In this document: piece after piece, positions 9,037 through 17,671 of the stretch
How positions within the stretch are numbered: position 1 is the first letter of the stretch
Layout: every line of letters begins with the position of its first letter
Assembly: GCA_965226045.1 (NCBI GenBank)
Contig: CBDDBU010000024.1
Span: forward strand, 196,174-260,173
Length of the DNA stretch: 64,000 bases
Direction: 5' to 3'
From: CBDDBU01 sp965226045
Lineage (GTDB): Bacteria > Pseudomonadota > Alphaproteobacteria > VGEJ01
Program-made: the position numbers and the translations under genes
Notes under the pieces: generated by a model
What the model saw: only the letters and a program-made list of their open reading frames with translations
Databases searched by the model: none
Told to the model about the DNA's origin: nothing

Positions 9037-10620
9037 CTAGGTGAACCACCAGCGCTCCATGCCCTTGTTGCCGTCGAGCTCAAGGTTCGCCGCCATCTCG
9101 TTGTGCTCGACCCCCGTTGACATGGCGATGACATAGTTCGCGAACATCGGCACCACGACGCCGCCCTCGTCGCGGACGATGCCCTGCATCTCGGCGTACA
9201 TCTCGCGCCGCTTCGCCTGGTCGAGTTCGGCACGCGCGGCGCGCAGCAGCACGTTGAAGCGGTCATGCACCCAAAATGTATCGTTCCACGGGGCGCCGTC
9301 GCCGTAGGCGGTCGAGAACATCCAATCCTCGGTGGGTCTGCCGCCCCAATAGACGGCGCACCAGGGCTTCTGCATCCACACGTCGCTCCAATAGCCATCG
9401 TTCGGCTCGCGGACCACATTGATGTTGATGCCGGCCTTGGCCGCGTGTTCCTTATAGAGAACCGTGGCATCGACCGCGCCCGTGTAAGCCGCCTCGGCGG
9501 CGCTCAAGTCCAGCGTTAGGCTGCCCACACCTGCCTTCTCGAGGTGGAACTTGGCCCTGTCCGGGTCATACGTGCGCTGGGGCAAATCGCCCGCATGGAA
9601 CGGGTTGGACCGGCCGATCGGGTGATCGTTGCCGACCACGCCATGGCCGAGCAGTATGGTCTTGATCAACGCCTCCCGGTCGATCGCGTATTTGAGCGCC
9701 AAGCGCACGTGGTTGTTGTCGTACGGCGCGGTGTCCGTCCGCATCGCGAACGTATAGTGCTGCGTGCCGCTGGTTTCCTCGACACGGATTTTTTTGTTGC
9801 GGCTGAGCAGATGCACGGTCTTGAGGTCGGCGCGGTCCATCGCGTCGATCTCGCCGGTGGTGAGCGCGTTGGTGCGTGCCGTCACATCGACGATGGCGAG
9901 AATCTCGCACTCGTCGAAGTGCGCGCGATCCTCCTTCCAATAGTTAGGATTGCGCTTGAAGGTCGCCCGCACGCCCGGCTCGAAGTTCTCGATCACATAG
10001 CCGCCGGTGCCGACCCCCGACGCATCGACCACGCCGCCCGAGGCCGGCATGATCCCGATGTGGTAGTCACTGACGATGTAGGGGAAGTCAGCGTTGCCGT
10101 CCTTCATCCGGAACACGACGGTGTCGGCGCCATCCGCCTTGACCTCGGCGATCGGTTCGAGAATCCCCTTGGCGGCCGAGGTCGAGTCCTCGCCGAGATG
10201 ATGATTGACGGAGGCGACGACGTCGTCGGCGTCCATGGTCTTGCCGTTGTGGAACTCGACGCCCCTACGCAGTTTGAACGTCCACGTCGAGGCATCGGCC
10301 GATGCCTCCCAGCTCTCCGCGAGCTCAGGCACGAGTTCGCCCGTATTGCTTACCTCGGTTAGGTTGTTGCGCAGGCCGAAACCCAGGAACTGGGTGAAAT
10401 TCTGAAGGTATGTGGCCGGATCGAGCGAATCGGTGGTCGATCCCGCCCCGATTCCCACGCGCAGCCGACCGCCGCGCTTGGGGGCGGCTTGCACCGCCTT
10501 GCCGGCTATGGTCGTCGCTGCCATCGCCGTGGCGCCGAGCGCCACCGCGCGTCCGACGAACTCACGGCGGCTGATCTCGCCTCGCTGCAAGAGCTTCGTG
10601 TAGTGGTCCAATTCCTTCAT
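9037..10620 (-). CDS. Peptide ABC transporter substrate-binding protein (SBP_bac_5), Tat-type signal
   Basis: A 527-residue family-5 solute-binding protein. The ATG at 10620 was chosen because AGGAG sits 7 bases upstream and the protein then begins with a twin-arginine signal (ISRREFVGRAVALGA) followed by a hydrophobic stretch and cleavage near VQA. The mature part shows the family features: SLDPATYLQNF near the start, LAESWEASADASTWTFKLR, then FHNGKTMDADDVV. A longer frame upstream to 10821 is not supported. It is the first gene of the dpp-like operon and sets its specificity, which cannot be read from the sequence. Confidence 0.93.
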   Translation of the reverse strand: MKELDHYTKLLQRGEISRREFVGRAVALGATAMAATTIAGKAVQAAPKRGGRLRVGIGAGSTTDSLDPATYLQNFTQFLGFGLRNNLTEVSNTGELVPELAESWEASADASTWTFKLRRGVEFHNGKTMDADDVVASVNHHLGEDSTSAAKGILEPIAEVKADGADTVVFRMKDGNADFPYIVSDYHIGIMPASGGVVDASGVGTGGYVIENFEPGVRATFKRNPNYWKEDRAHFDECEILAIVDVTARTNALTTGEIDAMDRADLKTVHLLSRNKKIRVEETSGTQHYTFAMRTDTAPYDNNHVRLALKYAIDREALIKTILLGHGVVGNDHPIGRSNPFHAGDLPQRTYDPDRAKFHLEKAGVGSLTLDLSAAEAAYTGAVDATVLYKEHAAKAGININVVREPNDGYWSDVWMQKPWCAVYWGGRPTEDWMFSTAYGDGAPWNDTFWVHDRFNVLLRAARAELDQAKRREMYAEMQGIVRDEGGVVVPMFANYVIAMSTGVEHNEMAANLELDGNKGMERWWFT

Positions 10621-10946
10621 CTCAAGACTCCTGGCTAGGTTCCCGCACGTGAGTCGTGCACCGCGCAGACGATCCGGACCCTGGGCTCGCCGCGGCCAGA
10701 ATGACGTGACGCCCCCGCCGCGCTGGCGGTAGCGAGACCGAAGAAAGGGCCCTGAGACGTCGGCGCCGTTGTTAGGACCGGTCCGCGACGGGGATTGCTC
10801 TCGGTTTCCTCTTGGCTCCACCGAGCCCGAAGATCGTTTATCGTGTGTTTAATCCCAACGCGGGATGGTACGGGGGCGCTCCCCTGGTTGCAAGGCGTTT
10901 AGGCTGCGCGGCTGGCGGACGCCATGAAATGCCATCCGCAGTGACT
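10621..10946. other. Non-coding leader region upstream of the peptide ABC operon
   Basis: About 325 bases between the binding-protein start and the next plausible small gene. Apart from the Shine-Dalgarno site of the binding-protein gene (AGGAG on the minus strand, near 10627-10631), no gene, RNA or clear repeat is visible. It must hold the operon promoter, but no convincing -35/-10 pair could be picked. Confidence 0.5.
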
Positions 10947-11210
10947 TCACTTTATTGCTTCCGTTGGCGGCCGTTGCTGACCTACTACCAGTCGTTGTTC
11001 TGGTGCCCGATCAAACGATGTCTGCGACCCGAGCCGCAGCCCACCAGCCGGTCGCGATAGGCGGACGCGGCGAACGTCGCGCCCGCGATCCCACGCGGGA
11101 TCTGCGAACTCCACAACCAGGTCGCTTGCCGCTTTCACGTCACTCGGCCCCACCGCGAAGGCCATCATGACCATCCCTGTTATGCATAACAGGGAGATTA
11201 TCGGACCCAT
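10947..11210 (-). CDS. Small hypothetical secreted protein
   Basis: An 87-residue frame beginning at the ATG at 11210, which is preceded by an excellent Shine-Dalgarno site (GAAGGAGG, 8-base spacing). The first 30 residues look like a signal peptide (MGPIISLLCITGMVMMAFAV, cleavage near VKA). After about residue 40 the present frame becomes Arg/Pro-rich. A neighbouring frame reads more like protein (FAASAYRDRLVGCGS, then RLIGHQNNDW and a stop near 10974). A one-base indel near 11085 is therefore possible. Family unknown. The signal peptide suggests a small periplasmic product. Confidence 0.45.
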   Translation of the reverse strand: MGPIISLLCITGMVMMAFAVGPSDVKAASDLVVEFADPAWDRGRDVRRVRLSRPAGGLRLGSQTSFDRAPEQRLVVGQQRPPTEAIK

Positions 11211-11247
11211 GGAGACGGCCTCCTTCACGGTTTCCTCTTGGCAAATT

Positions 11248-11538
11248 CTAGAGAACACCCGGCGCGGCACAACACCAACTTTGCCTAAACGTGTCAGCCA
11301 CCTTGGCCTCCATGAAGTAGAACCGCGCGACGTGAGTAGGCAGCTCGGGCGGCTGGTACTCCGTGTGGCCGTGCTGCGCCCACTCGCCGGCTTCCATGTT
11401 CTCCCGGCACCAAGCGAGCATCGTGTCGAGACGGCGGCCCAAGCCGTCATCGGGGACGGGGATGTCTACCCGGTGTGGGAAGCGCCGCTCGGCCCATTCC
11501 TTGCCCGAAATGCTCTTGTGGCGGCCCCGACGCCCCAT
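11248..11538 (-). CDS. Hypothetical protein, 96 residues
   Basis: The frame starts at an ATG with AAGGTG just upstream. It has a composition expected of a real protein: a basic start (MGRRGRHKSISGKEWAERRF), then PVPDDGLGRRLDTMLAWC, and a conserved-looking end, VARFYFMEAKVADTFRQSW. This resembles short uncharacterised proteins of alphaproteobacteria, as far as memory goes; no function can be assigned. The last few residues after SW may come from a changed stop. It lies 37 bases upstream of the small secreted protein gene on the same strand. Confidence 0.5.
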   Translation of the reverse strand: MGRRGRHKSISGKEWAERRFPHRVDIPVPDDGLGRRLDTMLAWCRENMEAGEWAQHGHTEYQPPELPTHVARFYFMEAKVADTFRQSWCCAAPGVL

Positions 11539-11736
11539 AGGAACACCTTAGGAACACAGAAGGCGTCTGGGAAGGCCATAGAGGGGTCTAGAATTGCGAT
11601 CTCGGGGTTGGGCGGTGGCGGTTGGTGGCGACGCGGAAGGCGGATCGAGTGCCGGCATCGTGGCGCAAGGCGCGGCGGGATGATCGCCGACGAGGCCTTG
11701 CCGTGGCTGTCGTATGTGTTAGTCAGGGCCGTCGCC

Positions 11737-13338
11737 CTAGAGATCGTTGCGCCGCATTTGTTCGGCGATGTACTCGGCTTGGCGGATGGCGAGCGCGACG
11801 ATGGTCAGCGTTGGATTGCCAGCCATCGAGGAGGTGAACTGGCTGCCATCTGAAATGAAAAGATTATCGATGTCGTGGCTTTGCCCCCATCTGTTGACGA
11901 CGCCCTGCGCGGGATCGTCGGCCATTCTGCACGAGCCCATGTTGTGCGAGTTGGGAAACGGGGGCGCCTCGAAAATGCGCTTGGCGCCCACCGCCTCGTA
12001 CAACGCGCGTGCGCGCTTGTGAGCGTAGTTCTTCATCGCGAACTCGTTGGGGTGGTCATCGATGTGGATATTGGGGATCGGCAACCCGAATCGATCCCTC
12101 TCTGTGGGATGCAGGCTTACCCGGTTGGTCTCGATCGGCAAGTCCTCGCCGAGCAAGGCAACACTGGCGATGTGGTCATAGTGTTCAATCCAGCTTGTAT
12201 AGTCGGCCCCCCACCTCTTGGGGGCGAGAGAGGCGGCGTACAACGGCAGCCCGTTCCCGAAGATCATGGTGTAGTAGCCGCCGACAAAACCGCGGCTGGG
12301 GTCATTGTGCGCCTCGTCGCGGATCACCCCGGCGACCGGCTGGCCGCGATGAAAATTCACGGGCTGGTCGAACTCGGCGTACACAACCCCCAACATATGG
12401 CGCATGTAGTTCTTGCCGACCTGTCCCGAGCCATTGGCCAGTCCATCGGGTGAGGCGCCAGACTCCGAGTTCAAGAGCAGCCGCGGCGTCTCGATCGCAT
12501 TCCCGGCGACGCAGACGATGCGCGCTCTTTGCGACTGGTGATTGCCCTCGGCATCGGCGTAGATGACGCCCCGAACCCGTCCGTCTCCATCGCGCTCGAT
12601 CCGCAGGACCATCGCGTTCGCCCGCACCTCGCAGCGGCCCGTCGCCTCGGCCTTTGGGATCTCGGCGTTCAGGGTCGACCATTTCGCGCCCGACGTGCAG
12701 CCCTGACGACAGAAGCTGATCTGGTCGCAGGCGTTGCGGCCATCGCGCGGTTCCGAATTGACCGCCACGTTGTTCGTATCGATCCGGCCATAGCCAAGCC
12801 GCCTCGCGCCCGCTGCCATCACTTTGAAGTTGTTGTTGGCGGGAAGCCGTGGGATGCCGTGAGTGCCGGTGACTCCCATCTTGTCCTCGGCCCGGTCGTA
12901 GTACGGGGCGATGTCTTCGAGGCCAAGCGGCCAATCGGCGAGATTCGCGCCGGCGACGTCGCCGTAGGCTCTGCGCGTCTTGAACTCGTGGTCCTGGAAG
13001 CGCGGGCACATTCCGGCCCACAGCAACGTCGAGCCGCCGACACCCTTGCATATCACGGTCGGAGTATCGCCAAAGTTCTCCACGATGGCGGACGAGCCGC
13101 TTGTCGTGCGCTTGTCGTGCCACGCAAACCGCTCGTGCATCGCCCACTCGTCGTTCTCGAAGTCGGCTTCCGTGAAGCGGGAACCGGCCTCGATAACGAC
13201 CACGTCGATACCCTTACTGGCGAGTTCGTTCGCGAGAGTCCCCCCTCCGGCGCCCGAGCCAATGATCACGACCACCGAAGCGTCGTCCTGATCGAAAGTG
13301 ACGGCGGCGACATCGTGGTCGTCGTGATGGTTGCTCAT
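11737..13338 (-). CDS. GMC-family FAD-dependent oxidoreductase
   Basis: A 533-residue flavoprotein. An N-terminal Rossmann motif (VVIIGSGAGGGTLANEL, about 22-38) is followed by VIEAGSRF, then the FAD-contacting VGGSTLLWAGM near residue 100. The C-terminal half carries NSHNMGSCRMADDP and the catalytic-region SSMAGNPTLTIVALA. This arrangement is that of the gluconate 2-dehydrogenase / choline-oxidase superfamily; the substrate is unknown. An IS256 element starts 10 bases upstream of the ATG, its 8-base target copy beginning 2 bases from the codon. The gene has therefore lost its native promoter and its upstream neighbour, a Dabb-domain gene now found at 17349-17671. Expression, if any, must start in the IS. 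Confidence 0.9.
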   Translation of the reverse strand: MSNHHDDHDVAAVTFDQDDASVVVIIGSGAGGGTLANELASKGIDVVVIEAGSRFTEADFENDEWAMHERFAWHDKRTTSGSSAIVENFGDTPTVICKGVGGSTLLWAGMCPRFQDHEFKTRRAYGDVAGANLADWPLGLEDIAPYYDRAEDKMGVTGTHGIPRLPANNNFKVMAAGARRLGYGRIDTNNVAVNSEPRDGRNACDQISFCRQGCTSGAKWSTLNAEIPKAEATGRCEVRANAMVLRIERDGDGRVRGVIYADAEGNHQSQRARIVCVAGNAIETPRLLLNSESGASPDGLANGSGQVGKNYMRHMLGVVYAEFDQPVNFHRGQPVAGVIRDEAHNDPSRGFVGGYYTMIFGNGLPLYAASLAPKRWGADYTSWIEHYDHIASVALLGEDLPIETNRVSLHPTERDRFGLPIPNIHIDDHPNEFAMKNYAHKRARALYEAVGAKRIFEAPPFPNSHNMGSCRMADDPAQGVVNRWGQSHDIDNLFISDGSQFTSSMAGNPTLTIVALAIRQAEYIAEQMRRNDL

Positions 13339-14616
13339 GGGTGTCGCGGAGATGTCCCGGTCGATGTTGAAAAGTTGAGGTAGGTGTCGCTCTCCTGGAG
13401 CCGTTAGGCTCCGGGTGCTGCAAACCCAAGAGGGAGAACGACACCATGGGAAAGAATATCCGTAGTTCCAGTAGCCCGAAAGCCCTTGCCACCTCGTTTC
13501 CTATGCCGCCGCTGGCAGACGCGATGGACGCAGTCCGTCTCAGCGTGGATCGGTTCTGTCTCCTGGCCGGGGTCGAGGCCTTGGCCGAGATGATGGAGGA
13601 GGACGCCACGACCGTGTGCGGGGCCCGACATCGTCGCCATGGGAACCGTCGGGGTTATCGCTGGGGCCATACGCAGAGCGAGATCGGCGACCACGGCGGC
13701 CGCGTGAAAGTGCAGCGGCCACGGGTTCGCGACCATGCTGGCAAGGAGGTGGGTTTGGAGAGCTGGCAGGTGCTGCGCGACGGCAACCTGTTGCTCGAGT
13801 GGGCGCTCAACCTGATGGTGCTGAACGTGCCGACCCGCAAGTACCACCGCGCGGTCCGTCTGCCCGAGGGCGACCTGGCGAAAGCGCGTGGCGACGGCAC
13901 CTCGAAGTCGGCCGTTTCCCGGCGCTTTGTGGCGCTGTCGCGCAAGAAGATGAAGGCCTGGCTTGCCTCGGACCTCTCGGAGCTCGACCTGCTGGTCATC
14001 CAGATCGACGGTCTGCATGTCGGCGACCATGTCTTGGTGGCGGCGATCGGCGTCGATGGCAACGGCGACAAGCATGTCCTGGCCGTGGTCGAGGGGGCGA
14101 CGGAGAACACTGTCGTCGTCCAGGCCTTGCTCGACAATCTCCTCGCCAGGGGGCTCGATCCGACGCTGCCCCGGCTGTTCATCGTCGATGGCGCGAAGGC
14201 GCTCAGCAAAGCGATCCGCAACACCTTCGGTGTGGCCGCCGCCATCCAGCGCTGCCAGGTCCACAAGGGCCGTAACATCATCGAGCGCCTGCCCCTGCAT
14301 TTGCATGCGAGCGTCAAGAAGGCGCTCCGTCAGGCCTGGGACCAGGACGACGCAGACAAGGCCGAACGGCTGCTGCGCAACCTGGCCCGGCGTCTGGAGC
14401 ATGAGGAACCGGGCGTCTCGGGCAGCATCCTGGAGGGGCTGGACGAGATACTCACCGTCATCCGCCTCGGCCTGCCGCACGAACTCCGGCGCTCGCTCGC
14501 CTGTGGAACGGCGTGCAAAGTTGACCCCTGTTGAGGGGTGATCGGCGTCCAAATTTGCCCCCCTGAGCCTGGCTAGTCCAAGTCACCTCGTTTTTGGGCG
14601 GACGAGGTGGTGGGGG

Positions 14617-15759
14617 ATGTTGGTCGTGGAGACGATAGCGCGGATCCGGCGGGAGTATTTCGTCAAGGGGAAGCCGATCAAGGAGATCGTGCGGGACGTG
14701 AAGGTCTCGCGCAACACGGTGCGCAAGGTGATCCGTTCGCAGGCGACGGCGTTCACCTACGACCGGCGGGTCCAGCCGATGCCGAAGCTGGGGCCGTGGA
14801 CGGCCGAGCTGGAGCGGATGCTGGAGGCCAACGAGACCAAGTCGAAGCGGGAGCGGCTGACGCTGCTACGGATCTCCGAAGCCCTCGAGGGTCTGGGCTA
14901 TGGCGGCGGCTACGACGCGGTGCGGCGCTACGCCAAGGCGTGGCGGTGGCGCCGTTGGGCATCGACGGCGCAGACCTATGTGCCGTTGGTGTTCTCGCCG
15001 GGCGAGGCCTATCAGTTCGACTGGAGCCACGAGTACGTGGTGCTGGCGGGGGTGACGACCAAGGTCAAGGTCGCGCACGTCCGGCTGTGCCACAGCCGAA
15101 TGTTCTTCGTCCGCGCTTATCCGCGCGAGAGCCAGGAGATGGTGTTCGACGCCCACGACCGGGCATTCCGGCTGTTCCAGGGTGCCTGCCGGCGAGGCAT
15201 CTACGACAACATGAAGACGGCGGTGCAGACCGTCCTCATCGGCAAGGAGCGCGCGTTCAACCGGCGCTTCGTGCAGATGTGTGGCCACTACCTGGTCGAA
15301 CCGACAGCATGCACGCCGGGAGCGGGATGGGAGAAGGGGCAGGTCGAGAACCAGGTCGGGATCATCCGCGGTCGGTTCTTCACCCCGCGGCTGCGCTTCA
15401 AGACCTACGACGAGCTCAACGCCTGGCTCTTGGACCAGTGCGTCGCCTACGCCCGGGGTCATCCCCACCCGGTGTTCAAGGACAGGACTGTCTGGCAGGT
15501 GTTCGAGGACGAGCGTCCGTCCCTGGTCGGCTATCGCGGGCCGTTCGACGGCTTCCACGCGGTCCCGGCGTCGGTGTCGAAGACCTGCCTGGTGCGCTTC
15601 GACAGCAACAAGTACAGCGTGGCGGCGCGCGCCGTCGGCCGTCCGGTCGAGGTCCATGCCTACGCCGATCGCATCGTCATCCGCCAGGACGGCGAGATCG
15701 TCGCCGAGCATGCCCGGCGCTTCGGCCGCGACCAGACCGTCTATGACCCGTGGCACTAG
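14617..15759 (+). CDS. istA: IS21 transposase IstA, N-terminal part ending at an in-frame TAG (copy 1)
   Basis: 380 residues. It has an N-terminal helix-turn-helix (IKEIVRDVKVSRNTVRKVI) and an rve-type DDE core: AYQFDWSHEYV, RGIYDNMKTAV and GWEKGQVENQVG supply the acidic residues. The frame then stops at TAG (15757-15759) after YDPWH, where other IstA proteins continue Y.PVLARKPGA. The following GTG continues the same frame for 122 more residues. The catalytic domain is complete; the missing piece is the C-terminal region, which in the family is involved in end binding and oligomerisation. The same TAG is present in all three copies in the window. Confidence 0.92.
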   Translation: MLVVETIARIRREYFVKGKPIKEIVRDVKVSRNTVRKVIRSQATAFTYDRRVQPMPKLGPWTAELERMLEANETKSKRERLTLLRISEALEGLGYGGGYDAVRRYAKAWRWRRWASTAQTYVPLVFSPGEAYQFDWSHEYVVLAGVTTKVKVAHVRLCHSRMFFVRAYPRESQEMVFDAHDRAFRLFQGACRRGIYDNMKTAVQTVLIGKERAFNRRFVQMCGHYLVEPTACTPGAGWEKGQVENQVGIIRGRFFTPRLRFKTYDELNAWLLDQCVAYARGHPHPVFKDRTVWQVFEDERPSLVGYRGPFDGFHAVPASVSKTCLVRFDSNKYSVAARAVGRPVEVHAYADRIVIRQDGEIVAEHARRFGRDQTVYDPWH

Positions 15760-16128
15760 GTGCCCGTGCTGGCGAGGAAGCCCGGTGCGCTTCGTAACGG
15801 CGCGCCGTTCAAGGACTGGGCGCTGCCCGGCGCCCTGGGTCGCGTGCGCGTCCGGCTCGCCGGCCACGACGACGGCGACAGGCAGATGGTCGAGATCCTC
15901 ACCGCCGTGCTGGCGGATGGGCTGGCGGCGGTGGAGGCCGCCTGTGCCGAGGCGCTCGCTGGCGGCGTGTGCAGCGCCGACGTCGTGCTCAACATCCTCA
16001 ATCGTCGGCGCCAGCCGTCCGAGACGGCGCCGATCCCGACGCCCGCGAACCTGCGTCTTCGCTTTGAGCCGGTGGCCGATTGCACCCGCTACGACCGCTT
16101 GAGGGGGGTCGGCCATGGAGCGCCATGA
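15760..16128 (+). CDS. IstA C-terminal fragment, directly downstream of the TAG (copy 1)
   Basis: This frame continues istA after the amber codon. It begins at a GTG that immediately follows the TAG and encodes 122 residues (VPVLARKPGALRNGAPF onward) matching the usual IstA C-terminus. It ends 14 bases inside istB. Three readings are possible: reinitiation at the GTG, low-level readthrough of TAG, or a dead tail. The sequence does not decide. No clear Shine-Dalgarno site lies before the GTG, so reinitiation by the terminating ribosome would be needed. Confidence 0.65.
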   Translation: MPVLARKPGALRNGAPFKDWALPGALGRVRVRLAGHDDGDRQMVEILTAVLADGLAAVEAACAEALAGGVCSADVVLNILNRRRQPSETAPIPTPANLRLRFEPVADCTRYDRLRGVGHGAP

Positions 16129-16843
16129 GGTCCTGGAGATGATGGCCGCACTCAAGCTCGCCGGCATGCGCGACGCGTTCGACGAGGTGCTCGCCGACGG
16201 CCTCAAGCGCCAGCATCCGATGCAGCGAATCATCGGCGAGCTGTTGAAGGCCGAGATCGCCGACAAGCAGGCGCGATCCATCAAGTACCAGATGAGTGGC
16301 GCCAAGCTGCCGCTGGCCAAGGAGCTGGCCGACTTCGACTTCACCGACACCCCGGTCAACGAGCCGCTGGTCCGCGAGTTGGCGGTCGGCGGCTTCCTGG
16401 CCAACCAGCGCAACGCCGTGCTGATCGGCGGCACCGGCACCGGCAAGAGCCATCTCGCCGTCGCCATCGCGCGGGCCTGCATCCGCGATGGCGCCCGGGG
16501 CCGCTTCTTCAACGTCGTCGACCTGGTCAACCGGCTCGAGGCCGAAGCCCGCGCCGGCCGCCAGGGCCGGCTCGCCGATCAGCTGGCCCGGCGCGACCTC
16601 GTCATCCTCGACGAGCTCGGCTACCTGCCCTTCGCCCAAACCGGAGGCCAGCTGCTGTTCCACCTCGTCAGCCGGCTCTACGAGCGCACCTCGATCATCG
16701 TCACCACCAACCTGACCTTCGGCGAATGGCCGTCCGTCTTCGGCGACGCCAAGATGACCACCGCGCTCCTCGATCGTCTGACGCACCACTGCGAGATCAT
16801 CGAGACCGGAAACGACTCCTGGCGCTTCAAGAATCGGTCCTAA
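16115..16843 (+). CDS. istB: IS21 helper ATPase IstB (copy 1)
   Basis: A 242-residue AAA+ ATPase related to DnaC. Walker A is GGTGTGKSHLAVAIA (about 108-122), Walker B LVILDELGYLPFA (about 165-177), and a sensor-like VTTNLTFGEW follows. IstB binds DNA, selects the target and stimulates IstA. The ATG overlaps the preceding frame, implying translational coupling. The gene is intact and identical in protein sequence to the copy at 48370-49098. Confidence 0.95.
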   Translation: MERHEVLEMMAALKLAGMRDAFDEVLADGLKRQHPMQRIIGELLKAEIADKQARSIKYQMSGAKLPLAKELADFDFTDTPVNEPLVRELAVGGFLANQRNAVLIGGTGTGKSHLAVAIARACIRDGARGRFFNVVDLVNRLEAEARAGRQGRLADQLARRDLVILDELGYLPFAQTGGQLLFHLVSRLYERTSIIVTTNLTFGEWPSVFGDAKMTTALLDRLTHHCEIIETGNDSWRFKNRS

Positions 16844-17348
16844 AGGCAACCGATCCACCTGCGGCCCGGTCGCCCAGGTGGGCCCACAGGAACCTCCCAC
16901 ACGCGGTCCGCCGCCAGCCGCGTGGTGGGCGCGTCGGCCCGCGCGCGGGCCCCTCCTATGGACTACCTGTACGACCTCCGCCGTGCATCCCCAAAGGGGT
17001 CAACATTGCACGCCGATAGGGGGTCAATGTTCAACGCCGATTGACACTCGCCTGCACCAACATCGTCGAGAACGCGCTCGGCACGGTGCGCCAGGTCACC
17101 CGCAACGTCAAACGCTGGAGACACGCCGAGATGGCGCTCAGATGGACCGCCGCCGGCCTGCTGGAGGCCCAGAAAACCTTCCGTCGCCTCAAGGCCTATC
17201 GTCAGCTGCCCATCCTCCGAAATGCTCTCCAGGAACACTTGAGAAAGGCTCAGGCCGACAGTGCCATTGAAACCATCATGAAGGCAGCATAGCATCATCA
17301 ACCAGCGACGCCTGCCCCACGAATTTCAACAGAGATAGGGACATCGCC

Positions 17349-17671
17349 GGTGTCGCTCTGGTAGTCGCAGATAACAAACTCCTTCATCTCCTTCCGCAGA
17401 TGCGGTCGCATTTCATCATGGAGCGCCGCTTGCTGATAGTTTTGTGAGCCTTGACGCTCTTGAAGACGGTGACGAGGATGTGCGTGAAGCCTTGCACGTG
17501 GCCTTTGCTGGCGTGTGGCGCCGAGTACTTCTGGGCCGCGTTCTCGCCATAATAGCAGCTCACCGCCCCGGGTAGTTCCTTCGCGACGTCGCGGCAGAAC
17601 TTCTTCATGCGACGGTGAATGTGCGGGTCGTGGCCCCGCTTGTACTTGATGAGAACGATGTGGTGGAACAT
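17349..17671 (-). pseudogene. Dabb-domain (stress-responsive alpha/beta barrel) protein, frameshifted and cut by IS256
   Basis: The ATG at 17671 is preceded by GAGGAGAG. The protein begins MFHHIVLIKYKRGHD, typical of the Dabb fold, and keeps to VFKSVKAHK. A one-base loss in the run of As near 17443-17447 moves the remainder (YQQAALHDEMRPHLRKEMKEF, then VICDYQSD) to another frame. The IS256 insertion at 17348 removes the last codons. Joining the two sides of the IS shows the gene originally overlapped the start of the GMC oxidoreductase, so both were probably one operon. Confidence 0.8.

Larger units (their letters stand above)
14504..17046 (+). mobile_element. IS21-family element, copy 1 (2543 bp)
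   Basis: The element runs from TGGAACGGCG to CGATTGACA, with the TG...CA ends of IS21. The target duplication is CTCGCCTG (14496-14503 and 17047-17054) inside the IS256 transposase gene. Each end has two related 20-base blocks of the form CGGCGT.CAA..TTGACCCC, the multiple terminal repeats usual for IS21. It carries istA (split by TAG) and istB. It differs from copy 2 (46759-49301) at one noticed base, so transposition was recent. Confidence 0.95.
13446..17292 (+). pseudogene. IS256-family transposase (type A), disrupted by IS21
   Basis: The first part (13446-14503) encodes about 353 residues starting MGKNIRSSSSPKALATSF. It includes the mutator-family core LLVIQIDGLHVGDHV and RLFIVDGAKALSKAI. 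The last 80 or so residues resume at about 17047-17292 (TNIVENALGTVRQVTRNVKR to the stop). Joined without the IS21, the protein is about the same as the uninterrupted 412-residue product of the second copy. This copy cannot make a full transposase. Confidence 0.92.
13348..17348. mobile_element. IS256-family element, type A copy 1, split by IS21
   Basis: The ends match as inverted repeats: left GGAGATGTCCC..TC..TGTTGAAA, right (minus strand) GGCGATGTCCC..TC..TGTTGAAA. The 8-base duplication GGTGTCGC flanks it exactly (13340-13347 and 17349-17356), the size expected for IS256. Without the inserted IS21 and its target repeat, the element is about 1450 bases. It inserted between a Dabb-domain gene and the GMC oxidoreductase. 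A second copy lies at 51925-53402. Confidence 0.92.

Noticed and set aside
11539..11736. tRNA gene or attachment site downstream of the GMC gene
   Set aside because: No cloverleaf or TTC-type loop was found, and there is no integrase nearby.
14617..15759. Reassigned TAG codon or pyrrolysine as an explanation of the istA stop
   Set aside because: TAG is used as the normal stop of several intact genes here, such as the ABC permease at 1227 and prs at 36889, and no pyl genes are seen.
14866..16530. Long minus-strand open frame of 554 codons opposite istA/istB (also at 47121-48785)
   Set aside because: It is the antisense of istA and istB, whose protein motifs are clear. The antisense frame is open only because of GC-rich codon bias; its residues (Arg/His/Val-rich) show no motif.
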